Source of the DNA: Flavobacterium sp.
GTDB lineage: Bacteria > Bacteroidota > Bacteroidia > Flavobacteriales > Flavobacteriaceae
Direction: 5' to 3'
Length of the DNA stretch: 18,703 bases
NCBI GenBank assembly: GCA_016714905.1
Contig: JADKBW010000032.1
Span: forward strand, 1-18,703
The notes under the pieces: model-generated
Told to the model about the DNA's origin: nothing
Seen by the model: the letters and a program-made list of their open reading frames with translations, nothing else
Database searches by the model: none
Shown: positions 1 to 8,445 of the stretch, one piece after another
Layout of the letters: the number at the start of each line of letters is the position of its first letter
How positions within the stretch are numbered: the stretch's first letter is position 1
Position numbers and translations under genes: made by a program

Positions 1-1067
1 CTATATATAAGCTGGAAAGTGATCGCTGTAACCGGCTTCGAGTGAAAAATTATTTCTAAGCGGATAGCCTGCGTATCGACCTGTTGTTTGAACCATGAAT
101 GGCGGATTAAATATTCCTGCTTTCCAATACCTGTACGAAGAAAAGTCTTCTCTAATTAAAGGTTCTGTGATGAAGATTTGATCGAAAATATCTCGAGCGT
201 CTCTATAAAAAAGTGTCGATTCCCTCTTCTTAAACATCGATTCAGAAGGATTATATGCCGCCTTTTTTGCACCTCTTTTGTTTCCTTTGGCATTTAGAAC
301 CTTTAAACTCTTATTCAATGGGCCATCATTTAAATCTCCCATAGAAATTACTTTTGCATCGGGATTTATTCTCTGTAAAGAGTCAATAATTTTTAAATTC
401 AAGCCTGCGGCTAATTCTCTAAGATTACTGCTAATTTTTTCGCCACCTCTTCTGGATGGCCAGTGATTTACAATAAAATGCATTTCTTCGCCGTCTAGAA
501 ACCAGACATTAAAATTTGATCCCTTGTGTAAATCTCTTTTTTGCAGTTTCAGTTTCTTCGACAGCGTCAAAATTTCAGTTTCCTGCCTTTTTTTTTTTTA
601 TCAGATGATTTCGTGTCGGCTTCGTAGATGTAAAGCGGAATGTTCTGCTAGCTAACGGTTGGTTTAAAGTGCTTTTTCTGATATAGAAAAGCACAGTCAA
701 TTCCGCCTGTCGGGAGACTCGAAATGAACTATTCCGTAATCTTTGTCTATTATTTGTGGGTTTTTGACTAATTCTTCCAATACTGCTCTGTTCTCAACTT
801 CCGCCAATCCAATGATAGTTGGCGAATTATTTGGATTTTCGCTTTTACCCAAAAGAGACAAAACCTTGGCAATATTGTTTTGCTTATTGGTGAAAAACTT
901 CTTTGTATAAACCCATTCATCATCTCTTGTGTTTGGGTCATTTATTGTATCGTAAAAATTTTCAATGTTATAAGCTACGGTATGAACGCTAAACTTTTTT
1001 GTTGAGAACTAACCGTTGTGACAACTAAGAAGAAAAAGAGTGTAAAAAGTTTAGTACCTTTCGCCAT
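1..1067 (-). CDS. Secreted endonuclease/exonuclease/phosphatase-family protein, frameshifted
   Basis: Metal-dependent phosphodiesterase/nuclease fold (DNase I-like). The repaired reading starts at the ATG at 1067-1065 with a signal peptide (MAKGTKLFTLFFFLVVTTVSSQ), so the product should be exported. Family segments appear in order: AYNIENFYDTINDP (first metal-binding block), IIGLAEVENRAVLEEL (catalytic Glu), GIVHFESPD, HFIVNHWPSRRGGE, MGDLNDGP, and a C-terminal GYSDHFPAYI containing the usual SDH catalytic motif. The reading is broken near 995-1000 (poly-T), near 714, by an in-frame TAG at 648-650, and in the 12-T run at 588-599; similarity resumes after each break. The stop at 1-3 lies exactly at the window edge, and relatives continue a few residues past the DHFP motif, so the true end may lie outside. 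It is divergent from the TonB receptor operon. The family call is firm; the substrate is unknown. Confidence 0.85.
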
Positions 1068-1114
1068 GTGAATTTAGTATTAATTTAAAATCAAGTTTAA
1101 CATAAACTTGGCAC

Positions 1115-1122
1115 CAAAAGTA
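1115..1122 (-). promoter_or_regulatory. Possible -7 box for the endonuclease gene
   Basis: On the minus strand this reads TACTTTTG, an exact match to the Bacteroidota -7 consensus TAnnTTTG, about 48 bases upstream of the endonuclease ATG. No clear -33 TTG partner is visible at the usual distance, and short AT-rich matches are common here, so this is only a candidate. In the same 140-base divergent gap the receptor side offers only an imperfect box (TAAACTTG at 1103-1110). Confidence 0.35.
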
Positions 1123-1207
1123 ATTAATATTAATTTAATAGGGATTTTGTTTGCATCCGTTAAGAAATAATTATTCTTACTAAAAGACGAATTAATTTAC
1201 ATTATTT

Positions 1208-4010
1208 ATGAAAAAACTTATTTTTAGTACATTCTTCGTAATGCAAGTGGTTTTTGTTTTCGCTCAATCAGCTACGGGAGTAACTGGAAAAGTAGTCGAC
1301 TCGAAAACTCAAAAAGCTTTACAAAACGTTGTAATTACAATTTTGAACACGAATTTAACCTCATTGACAGATTCTAGCGGAACGTTTATATTCAATGATG
1401 TCAGTCTGGGTAATCAATTATTACAAATTAAGACTCAAGGTTATGAGGATCAACTGATTCAAGTAGAAATTGAAGCAGGAAAAATATTAAATTTAGGAGT
1501 TGTTATACTAGTGGAAGATCAAACACAAGAGCAACAACTAAGTTTAATTACTATTACTGAAAATGACCTTGGAGATGACAATAGTGGTTCGGAAAGCACC
1601 GCTGGTCTTTTGCAGGCTAGTAGAGATGCATTTCAGCAAGCGGCTGCTTTTAATTGGGGTCAGGCTCGATTCCGAATTCGTGGTTTAGACAATGAATATG
1701 CAACTACCATGATCAATGGAGTAACTATGAACAAGATTTATGATGGAAGACCACAATGGGGTAACTGGGGAGGACTGAATGACGCCACGAGAAATCAAGA
1801 ATTTACCATGGGGTCGGCGCCTTCTGATTACACTTTTGGTGGTATTTTAGGTACTCAGGAAATTAATACAAGAGCTTCTATCTATAGAAAAGGCTCAAGA
1901 GTCTCATTTGCAGGAACAAATACCAATTACAGTTGGAGAATGATGGGAACGCATGCATCGGGAATGAACACAGATGGTTGGGCTTTTGTCGTTTCCGCTG
2001 GAAGACGTTGGGCTAAAGAAGGCTATTTCGAAGGAACTGATTATGCGGCAAACTCCATTTTTGCTAGTGTTGAAAAGAAATTTAACGACAAACACAGTTG
2101 AATTTCCACTCTATTTATGCGCAAAACACAGAGGTAAAAACTCTCCAAACACACAAGAAGTTACTGACATCGGGAGTAAAATACAATTCTTATTGGGGAT
2201 GGCAAGATGGTAAGAAAAGAAACTCAAGAGACAAGAACGTAGAAGAACCAATAAATATGTTAAGTCATTATTGGAAAATAAGCGACAAAACTACGCTAAA
2301 TACAAATCTTATGCACCAACAGGGATCCATTGGAAATAGCCGATTGGACTTACAAGGCGCTAATAATCCTGATCCTACTTATTACAAAAAATCTTCCTAG
2401 TTATTTTTTAAACTTTCATAATGATGGCCAGTGGCTGCCAAATTTAGGTGGAGCTGCGAATGCATTGGTTAATTTCCAAAACAATCAACAAATTAATTGG
2501 AATGAAATTTACCGAGCCAATCAAAATACTGTTTTGGGAAATAGTGCTATTGTTCTTTATGAAGACAGAACAGATGACAAATTGTGGTCATTAAACTCAA
2601 TTTTAAGTACTTCATTAGCGGATAACATTAGCATGAACGCTGGGGTTAACGCACGAAAATTAAAGTCACACAATTTCCAAAACCTAATTGATTTATTAGG
2701 TGGTCAATATTTTAATGATGTTGATCCTTTTAATACTCAAATTTCAGATGATGCAACGCAAGCTGACTTAAATAATCCAAACCGCATCGTTGGAGAAGGA
2801 GATACTTATGGCTACAATTATAACCTACTTGCGACGACAATCGATGCATTTACGCAATTTAAGTTTAGATATAAGAAAGTTGACTTCTACTTAGGACAGA
2901 CATTTTCTAAGGCAGTTTATCAAAGAGACGGCTTATACAGAAACGGTCTTTATGCCTCTAATTCTTATGGCAAAAGTGAAAAGCAAAATTTTGAAAATTT
3001 CGGGTTTAAAGGCGGTTTGACCTATAAAATTTCAGGAAGACATTTCCTCGATTTTAATAGCTTTATATGACTAAAGCACCCAACCTAGAAATACTTTTGC
3101 GAATGCTCGATTAAACAACAATATTACACCAGATTTAGAAAACGAGCAAATCTCTAGTCTTGATGCGAGTTATATAATCAAAACGCCAAAATTAAAAGCT
3201 CGTTTTACTACGTATTTCACGCAAATCGAAAATTCAACAAAATTTCTTTCTTCTATGGAGAGGGTATTTCCGGATGCCGATGGTGACCCAAATACAGATA
3301 ATGAAGACGCCTTTATCAGCGAAATCATAACAGGAATTAATAAGCGAAACATTGGCGCGGAGTTGGGATTAGAATACCAAATTACATCAACAATCAAAGT
3401 AACCGCTGCAGCTTCATATGGACAGTACATCTTTAGCAACAACCCAAATCTGAAAATTAACGATGATGCCTTGGCCACAACAACAAATACGCAGCCTCTT
3501 CTTGATTTTGGAAAAACTTATCTCAAGAACTATCGTGTTGCTGGAAGTCCACAACAAGCTTATTCGTTAGGTTTGGAATATAGAGATCCTAAATTTTGGT
3601 GGATTGGTGCTAATGCTAACTATTTAGCAGATACATTTTTGGATGTGTCAAGCATTTTAAGAACCAATAATTTTACAATCGACCCAACCAGTAACCTTTC
3701 TTATTTGGGTGCTACGGACGAATCCGTTCGAAAAGTACTTAAACAAGAAAAATTTGACCCATATACCTTAATTAATATTACTGGTGGAAAATCGTGGAGA
3801 ATAAAGAATGACACCTTTGGAATTTTTGCTTCCATAAATAACGTTTTTGATATAGAGTATAAAACAGGAGGATTTGAACAATCTCGTAAAGCAACGTACC
3901 CGTTTTTGCAAGAAGATTTAACTAGTGGAAACGACTTACGCTCTTTTGGACCTAAATATTTCTACGGTTTTGGAAGAACTTTCTTTGTAAATCTTTACCT
4001 TAATTTTAAA
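1208..4010 (+). CDS. TonB-dependent outer-membrane receptor with CRD front domain, frameshifted
   Basis: Predicted outer-membrane gated barrel for energised import. The start ATG gives a signal peptide (MKKLIFSTFFVMQVVFVFAQ). Next comes a carboxypeptidase-regulatory-like domain (about residues 25-100, GKVVDSKTQKALQNVVITI). The plug domain follows, with FRIRGLDNEYATTMINGV and NDATRNQEFTMGSAPSDYTFG. The remainder is barrel strands, ending in a block with APNLR (strand near 3080), INNVFDIEY and the terminal aromatic FFVNLYLNF. Reading shifts occur near 2097, in the A-run near 2387-2392, and near 3065-3100. A final one-base slip near 4004-4010 removes the natural stop, so the observed frame runs on to 4040 into the next gene. 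The repaired length is about 930 residues, normal for the family. It is first in an operon with two lipoproteins. No SusD-like partner is present, so this is not a classical SusCD pair. Substrate unknown. Confidence 0.9.
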
Positions 4011-4020
4011 ATCATTTATT

Positions 4021-4633
4021 ATGAAAAACATATTTCTTAAAACTATATTCCTTACAGCTCTGACTTTTGTGCTATTTTCAAGTTGTACTAAAGAAGATGA
4101 TTTTGACATTCCAAAAGTTATTCCGTTATATTTCTCAGAAGACTTTAAGACAATTGATTACAATCAAGATTTTGACTATCCTAATTGGACTAATTTTGCC
4201 GAAGCAGGTTCAAAAGTCTGGATTGAAAGAGAATATCAAGATGATGGTTATGCTCAATTTAGCTCTTTTCAAAGTGGAGACACTTCTAACATTGGCTGGT
4301 TGGTGACACCTTCAATAGATTTAACTGCCGCCATCAACCCAGTTTTTTCATTTTCTTCTGCTTCAAATTTCGTCACAAGTCCTGATAACAAATTGGAAGT
4401 ATTTGTATCTACCATATGATGGAACCAATGTGACAGCGGTAACATGGACAAAGATTAATGCCATCGTTGCGGACAACACGACAAACAACTACACTTACAT
4501 CCCATCCAATTTGATCAATATGTCAGAATATATTGGAAAGAAAATTAATATTGCGTTCAAAGTTACCGGAAATACGTCTACTTTGGCAGGTCTATTTCAG
4601 GTGGATAAAGTAAAAGTATATTCTTTAAATTAA
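4021..4633 (+). CDS. Choice-of-anchor J lipoprotein, one frameshift
   Basis: Outer-membrane lipoprotein encoded just downstream of the receptor. The start MKNIFLKTIFLTALTFVLFSSC gives a lipobox (LFSSC) with the lipidated Cys at residue 22. The following TKEDDFD is acidic, resembling the lipoprotein export signals that send Bacteroidota lipoproteins to the cell surface. The mature part looks like a choice-of-anchor J (cleaved-adhesin-like) jelly roll: SEDFKTIDYNQDFDYPNWTNF, WLVTPSIDLTAAINPVFSF, LEVFVST, then YDGTNVTAVTWTKI, SNLINMSEYIGKKINIAFKV and a closing FQVDKVKVYSL. One missing base near 4410-4414 truncates the raw reading at 4419; repair restores a continuous protein of about 204 residues. 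It probably assists the TonB receptor in capturing substrate; that role is inferred from position only. Confidence 0.8.
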
Positions 4634-4640
4634 AAAAATC

Positions 4641-6043
4641 ATGAAAAAAATAAGTTTAAAAATCAGCTTTTTCAGCTTTTTGACAGTTGTACTCGCATCA
4701 AGTTGCGTCAATAGTGATGTATACGACGCTCCCTGATTTAAGTGGGGATTGCGTTGATCTTACTCCAACCAAACAAGTATCTGATATTACTTCTGCTGCT
4801 ACGACAGCTTATGCAAAATATCCTGATGCAGATATCATAGAAGCCTATGTAACTTCTAGTGATGAAGGTGGAAACTTTTACAAGTCAATTTCAATGGTCT
4901 CGACAGATGGGACCATCGGTTTTAGTATGCCGATAGACGATTACAACCTTTACACCAAATTCGAACCAGGTCGAAAGGTATACATTAACATGAAAGATCG
5001 GTATTTCGTAGAAGAATATAATTCAACTGTAATAGGATCTCTTTATGATAATAATACGCCAACAAACTTACTTGATGACGAAGTTGGGAGAATTGCAATT
5101 GTAGACTATAAATCAATTATAAAAGCTTCTTGCACAAAAGTGAATGAAGAAGACTTGGTAAATCGTATTTCAATTGAAACAGCTAAAAATGATTCGTATT
5201 TGAATAAATTGATTGAATTCAAAGATGTTCAATTTAAGAGTGAATCCTTCGGTAAAAATTATTATGATGCAACATTGAATGACTTAGGTGGTGCGACAAA
5301 TCATACCATCGTTGATGAATTCGGGAAAGATATCATAGTTCGTATTAGTTCCTATTCGAATTTTGCAGGTAGAAAAGTGGTTGCAAAATGGTCGAATAAG
5401 AGGTGTTAACCAAATATTGTACTTCATCTGGATGTGATTATCAATTTATGGTCAGAACCGTTAATGATATTGACTTAACCAACGAATTGAAAACTATTGA
5501 TTTAACTCCACCACTAGTTGGAAATGCAATAGCTTATACAGGAAGTTTTACAGAAAATTTTGAAAGTTACGGAACAACAAGTCCAGGAAATAGGTCATTT
5601 GCAAAATATATAAATGACGCAGTCATAGGAACAAGATATTGGGAAAACAGGTCATTTAGTAATAATAAATACATTCAAATGTCTTCATTTGGAGGAACCG
5701 CTGAAAACAACAGGTCGTTGTTCTTTATCCCAGTTAACATGGGTGCTGCGAATACTTTTTCATTCAAATCAAAATCAGGTTTACCAATGGAAATGTATTG
5801 AAAGTATATTACTCAACAGATTACATTCCTGGTACAAACGTTAGTGGTGCGACTTTGGTTGATATTACTTCAAGTTTTACAATTTCTCCAGGATTAAGTA
5901 GCTATCCTGATCTATTTACTAATAGTGGTGTCTACAATATTCCAGCAAAATTATGAAATGGATTCTTTATTTTTGAATACGTGGGAAGTGGGTTAACAGG
6001 ATTAACTTCTACCATGCAAATCGATGATATTGTTGTTAACTAG
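4641..6043 (+). CDS. DUF5689 and choice-of-anchor J lipoprotein, frameshifted
   Basis: Surface-type lipoprotein, third in the receptor operon. The ATG at 4641, eight bases after the preceding stop, gives MKKISLKISFFSFLTVVLASSC, a lipobox with Cys22. An extra C in the run near 4730-4732 produces an early stop; removing it joins SDVYDAP to DLSGDCVDLTP. Residues about 35-260 match DUF5689 (SSDEGGNFYKSISM, KFEPGRKVYINMKDRYF, EFKDVQFKSESFG, LTKYCTSSGCDY). The C-terminal part is a choice-of-anchor J domain (TGSFTENFESYG, YWENRSFSNNKYIQMSSFGG, closing MQIDDIVVN). Further breaks lie near 5367-5404 (two shifts) and near 5783. There is also an in-frame TGA at 5954-5956 within otherwise good similarity. 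The repaired length is about 465 residues. DUF5689 may have an OB-fold-like role, but its function is not established. Confidence 0.85.
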
Positions 6044-6070
6044 TTAAGAATCATACTTATGTTATTATAA

Positions 6071-6098
6071 AAAAGAGGCCACATTGGTCTCTTTTTTT
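6071..6098. terminator. Bidirectional rho-independent terminator
   Basis: The arms AAAGAGGCC and GGTCTCTTT (one G-T wobble) enclose an ACATT loop and are followed by a T run on the plus strand. The minus strand also ends in a T run. It lies 28 bases after the DUF5689 gene stop and would end the receptor operon; it could also serve any minus-strand gene in the following gap. Confidence 0.85.
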
Positions 6099-6181
6099 AT
6101 TTCAATAAAATACGACTTTGAAGGTAATTATATGCATTATATAAGGCTTGTTTTAATGATACGACCATCGCCGTCTAGATA

Positions 6182-6449
6182 TTAAAAATGCAAATTCCAT
6201 GTACGATTCCTTTTCTTATCTGATTGCACTTTGTTGCTCACAACTAATTTCGTACTAATAAAATAATAATCAATAATGGTTCTGTGATTCCATCTATTAA
6301 TGGCATCCTTTAGCGCTGTATCTTCAAACTATGTCCGATTTATCTCCAATGTTCTCTAACGACGATAAATTTAGTACTGCGTAAATACCATGCCATAAAA
6401 ACGTCAAAAACGCCAATACAATCAAGCTTTTAAAAGTCTTGAAGCGCAA
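6182..6449 (-). other. Possible small membrane protein gene, frameshifted, unidentified
   Basis: This was found by reading the gap between terminators on the minus strand. From a TTG at 6449-6447 (an ATG results if one T of the TT pair is removed) the frame runs 41 codons as RFKTFKSLIVLAFLTFLWHG and onward, with a strongly hydrophobic segment. It stops at a TGA near 6321-6323. One base of frameshift at that GTTT site opens about 50 more codons (EDTALKDAINRWNHRTIID, FISTKLVVSNKVQSDKK) to a TAA at 6184-6182. The same frame then reads YLDGDGRIIKTSLI to a stop at 6139-6137, so the gene could extend that far. I do not recognise a family. The arrangement would use the 6071-6098 terminator. It is antisense to the 6399-6563 candidate, so at most one of the two is likely real. 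Confidence 0.3.
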
Positions 6450-6563
6450 TTACTGACAAAAGAATTAAGAGAACTTACTATGACACAGTTAAGGTTCGTC
6501 TATATGGGTTTTAGCTGCGCAACAAGCTGGTTTTATCAAAGCGCCGAAGATTTCTATGCATAA
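6399..6563 (+). other. Unidentified 54-codon open stretch without start
   Basis: A plus-strand frame is open from just after a TAA at 6396-6398 (preceded by ATG CCA at 6390-6395) to a TAA at 6561-6563. It reads KRQKRQYNQAFKSLEAQLLT and later TMTQLRFVYMGFSCATSWFY. The stop directly abuts the next terminator, as expected for a real gene end. If the TAA at 6396 is another base error, a short basic-to-hydrophobic protein or the remnant of a longer gene is possible. The basic start loosely recalls transposase OrfA proteins, but no helix-turn-helix or inverted repeats are visible. Not identified. Confidence 0.25.
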
Positions 6564-6593
6564 AAAAAACCGAGCGTTTAAAGCTCGGTTTTT
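6562..6593. terminator. Bidirectional rho-independent terminator
   Basis: Perfect stem AAAACCGAGC with GCTCGGTTTT, a seven-base loop (GTTTAAA), and T runs on both strands. It sits 26 bases past the stop of the minus-strand OmpA-family gene and so ends the adhesin operon. It can equally stop plus-strand transcription entering from the left. Confidence 0.9.
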
Positions 6594-6618
6594 CAATTAT
6601 AAATTGTACTATCTAGTT

Positions 6619-8427
6619 TTACTTTACTATCAAGAACTCAGAACGTCTGTTTTGTGCATGTTGCTCTTCCGTACAAGCCTCCTTACAATCTACTTTCGGC
6701 TCTATTTCGCCCATTCCTTTACCAGAAATTCTATCTTTTGCAATTCCTTTAGATATTACATACTGAACCGTTGCTTTTGCTCTTCTGTCAGATAGCGATA
6801 AATTATAAGCATCACTTCCTCTGTTGTCAGTATGTGATTTCGCCAAGATTACTAACTTATCATTGCTCTTCATTACTTGAACCAATTTGTCTAACTCAAA
6901 AGCACCTTCTTGTGTGATATTGCTTTTGTTATATTCAAAGTAAATAGGATTCAAAACAATCTCTGTATCTGTAATGATGCTCTCGATAGGTTGTAAAGCA
7001 GCATCAACTTTTACTTGTCCGCCTTTAGTTTTAGCTACACCGAAAGAACTTCCTTCAAATCCATCTTTTGAAGCTTGAATACTGTATGATTTTTCGCATT
7101 CCACATCGTAAGAAACTTCCCCTTTTTCATTAGTTGTTTTGGTTGCGATAACATTTCGTTTTTCGTCAACAATTGAAACACTTGCGTTAGCTAAGACCTC
7201 TCCTGTTTTTGCATTTGTAACTTTGGTAAATACTTCTACACCACAAATAGGTGTTGCTCCGAAGATATCATCATTACCATTTCTGTTACTTGCAAAAAAT
7301 CCAAGGTTTTTTAACTTATTAAATGTAAATCCAAAGTCGTCTTTCTCAGTGTTTACCGGCGTTCCAAGATTTACCGCTTCTTCCCCTTTACTTAGGTCAA
7401 TTTGGAAAACATCCAAACCTCCCATTCCTTGTTTGCCACTTGATGCGAAATATAGCGTATTATTATCATCGGCAATGAATGGAAAACTTTCATTTCCTTC
7501 GCTGTTCACTTTACTTCCAAGGTTCTCTGGTTTCCCAAAACTTCCATCCGCATTTACAGCAACTTTCCAAATATCAACGCCTCCTATGCTACCCGGCATA
7601 TCAGAAGAAAAATACAATGTTTTTCCATCACGACTTAAACTAGGATTACTGGTAGAATACTCACTACTGTTAAACGGTAAGGAAATTATTTTCCCCCACT
7701 TTCCGTTATCTTTTGTTGAAACGAATAAATTATTTCTACTCAATTTCAATTTGTTTTTCTTGTCTTTCTCAAATGATGCTTCTTTGAAACTATCGCTCGA
7801 AAAATAAACCGTGGTCCCATCAGTACTAATTGTAAGTGGTCCGTCATGGTACTTAGAATTCAATTCACTTACTGTATTGGCATTGGTAATCGTACCGTCA
7901 ATATTGTAATCAGCTTTGTAAATGTCAAGAAATGGTTCTTTGTTCCATCCATACTCTTTACTAGATCCAGTTCTGGCACTCGTAAAAAGTGATTTCACAT
8001 CGTACTTCTTTTTGTCAAGAAGCTTCGGAATGTAATTAGGATCCTTTTTAAACGCTATTGCTCTTTGGTCATTAGGCGCTAACGCAGCGAATTTCTGCAT
8101 TTGCTTATTTGATTCTTCGTACTTCCCGTTTGATTTAAGCATTTGCGCATAGCGATAATATGTTTCTGCGTCCTGCGGTTTTTCAGTTGCTTTGGCATAC
8201 CACCGTGCCGCCTCCGTTGTGTTGAACATATTAAAATATGTATCAGCCAATCGTTTGTAAACATAGTCATCTGATTTACCTTGGTCAACTAATTTTAGAT
8301 ATTCTTCTGCAGCGGTAACGTACTCATATCGGCTGTACAATTTATCTGCTTTTTTGGTGGATGCGTTTTGAGCGGTAATTGTGCTACTTGCAATCACAAA
8401 ACTAAATGCTATATAGAGATTTTTCAT
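6619..8427 (-). CDS. OmpA-family protein with TPR, beta-propeller and CRD (PorE-like architecture)
   Basis: Intact 602-residue protein. Signal peptide MKNLYIAFSFVIASSTITAQ without a lipobox cysteine, so probably cut by signal peptidase I. TPR-like helices fill about 25-110 (YSRYEYVTAAEEYLKL, AETYYRYAQMLKSNGKYEES). PD40/WD40-like propeller blades fill about 190-390 (GTTVYFSSDSF, GKTLYFSSDMPGSIGGVDIW, NTLYFASSGKQGMGGLDVFQ, NLGFFASNRNGNDDIFG). A carboxypeptidase-regulatory-like domain is at about 395-475, and an OmpA C-terminal peptidoglycan-binding domain at about 490-602 (IYFEYNKSNI, HTDNRGSDAYNLSLSDRRA, QNRRSEFLIV) with the Asp and Arg residues expected to bind diaminopimelate. The same domain order occurs in PorE of Porphyromonas gingivalis, which links PorP to peptidoglycan. 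It lies 18 bases after the PorP/SprF gene, in one operon with the adhesin. The likely role is anchoring the adhesin-PorP complex to the cell wall (inferred). Confidence 0.92.
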   Translation of the reverse strand: MKNLYIAFSFVIASSTITAQNASTKKADKLYSRYEYVTAAEEYLKLVDQGKSDDYVYKRLADTYFNMFNTTEAARWYAKATEKPQDAETYYRYAQMLKSNGKYEESNKQMQKFAALAPNDQRAIAFKKDPNYIPKLLDKKKYDVKSLFTSARTGSSKEYGWNKEPFLDIYKADYNIDGTITNANTVSELNSKYHDGPLTISTDGTTVYFSSDSFKEASFEKDKKNKLKLSRNNLFVSTKDNGKWGKIISLPFNSSEYSTSNPSLSRDGKTLYFSSDMPGSIGGVDIWKVAVNADGSFGKPENLGSKVNSEGNESFPFIADDNNTLYFASSGKQGMGGLDVFQIDLSKGEEAVNLGTPVNTEKDDFGFTFNKLKNLGFFASNRNGNDDIFGATPICGVEVFTKVTNAKTGEVLANASVSIVDEKRNVIATKTTNEKGEVSYDVECEKSYSIQASKDGFEGSSFGVAKTKGGQVKVDAALQPIESIITDTEIVLNPIYFEYNKSNITQEGAFELDKLVQVMKSNDKLVILAKSHTDNRGSDAYNLSLSDRRAKATVQYVISKGIAKDRISGKGMGEIEPKVDCKEACTEEQHAQNRRSEFLIVK

Positions 8428-8445
8428 GTTAGATTACTTTTTATT

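Noticed and set aside
1208..4010. Programmed frameshifting or a set of separate small receptor genes
   Set aside because: Breaks occur at different sites in unrelated genes, with no consistent slippery site and no starts at each fragment. One damaged receptor explains all pieces.
4011..4040. C-terminal KIIYYEKHIS tail on the TonB receptor
   Set aside because: Outer-membrane barrels usually end in an aromatic residue, here LYLNF. The tail is the next gene's start read out of frame after a likely one-base slip.
1208..6043. SusC/SusD polysaccharide utilisation locus
   Set aside because: Neither lipoprotein resembles SusD, and there are no glycoside hydrolases or sensors nearby.
6390..6563. Transposase OrfA remnant or insertion sequence
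   Set aside because: The KRQKRQYNQAFKSLE start is only loosely similar. No terminal inverted repeats, target duplication or OrfB could be seen.
7139..7807. 222-codon open frame on the plus strand
   Set aside because: It is antisense to the intact OmpA-family gene, whose domains and signal peptide are clear. The plus-strand translation is low-complexity (Ser/Leu/Phe-rich) with no recognisable family.
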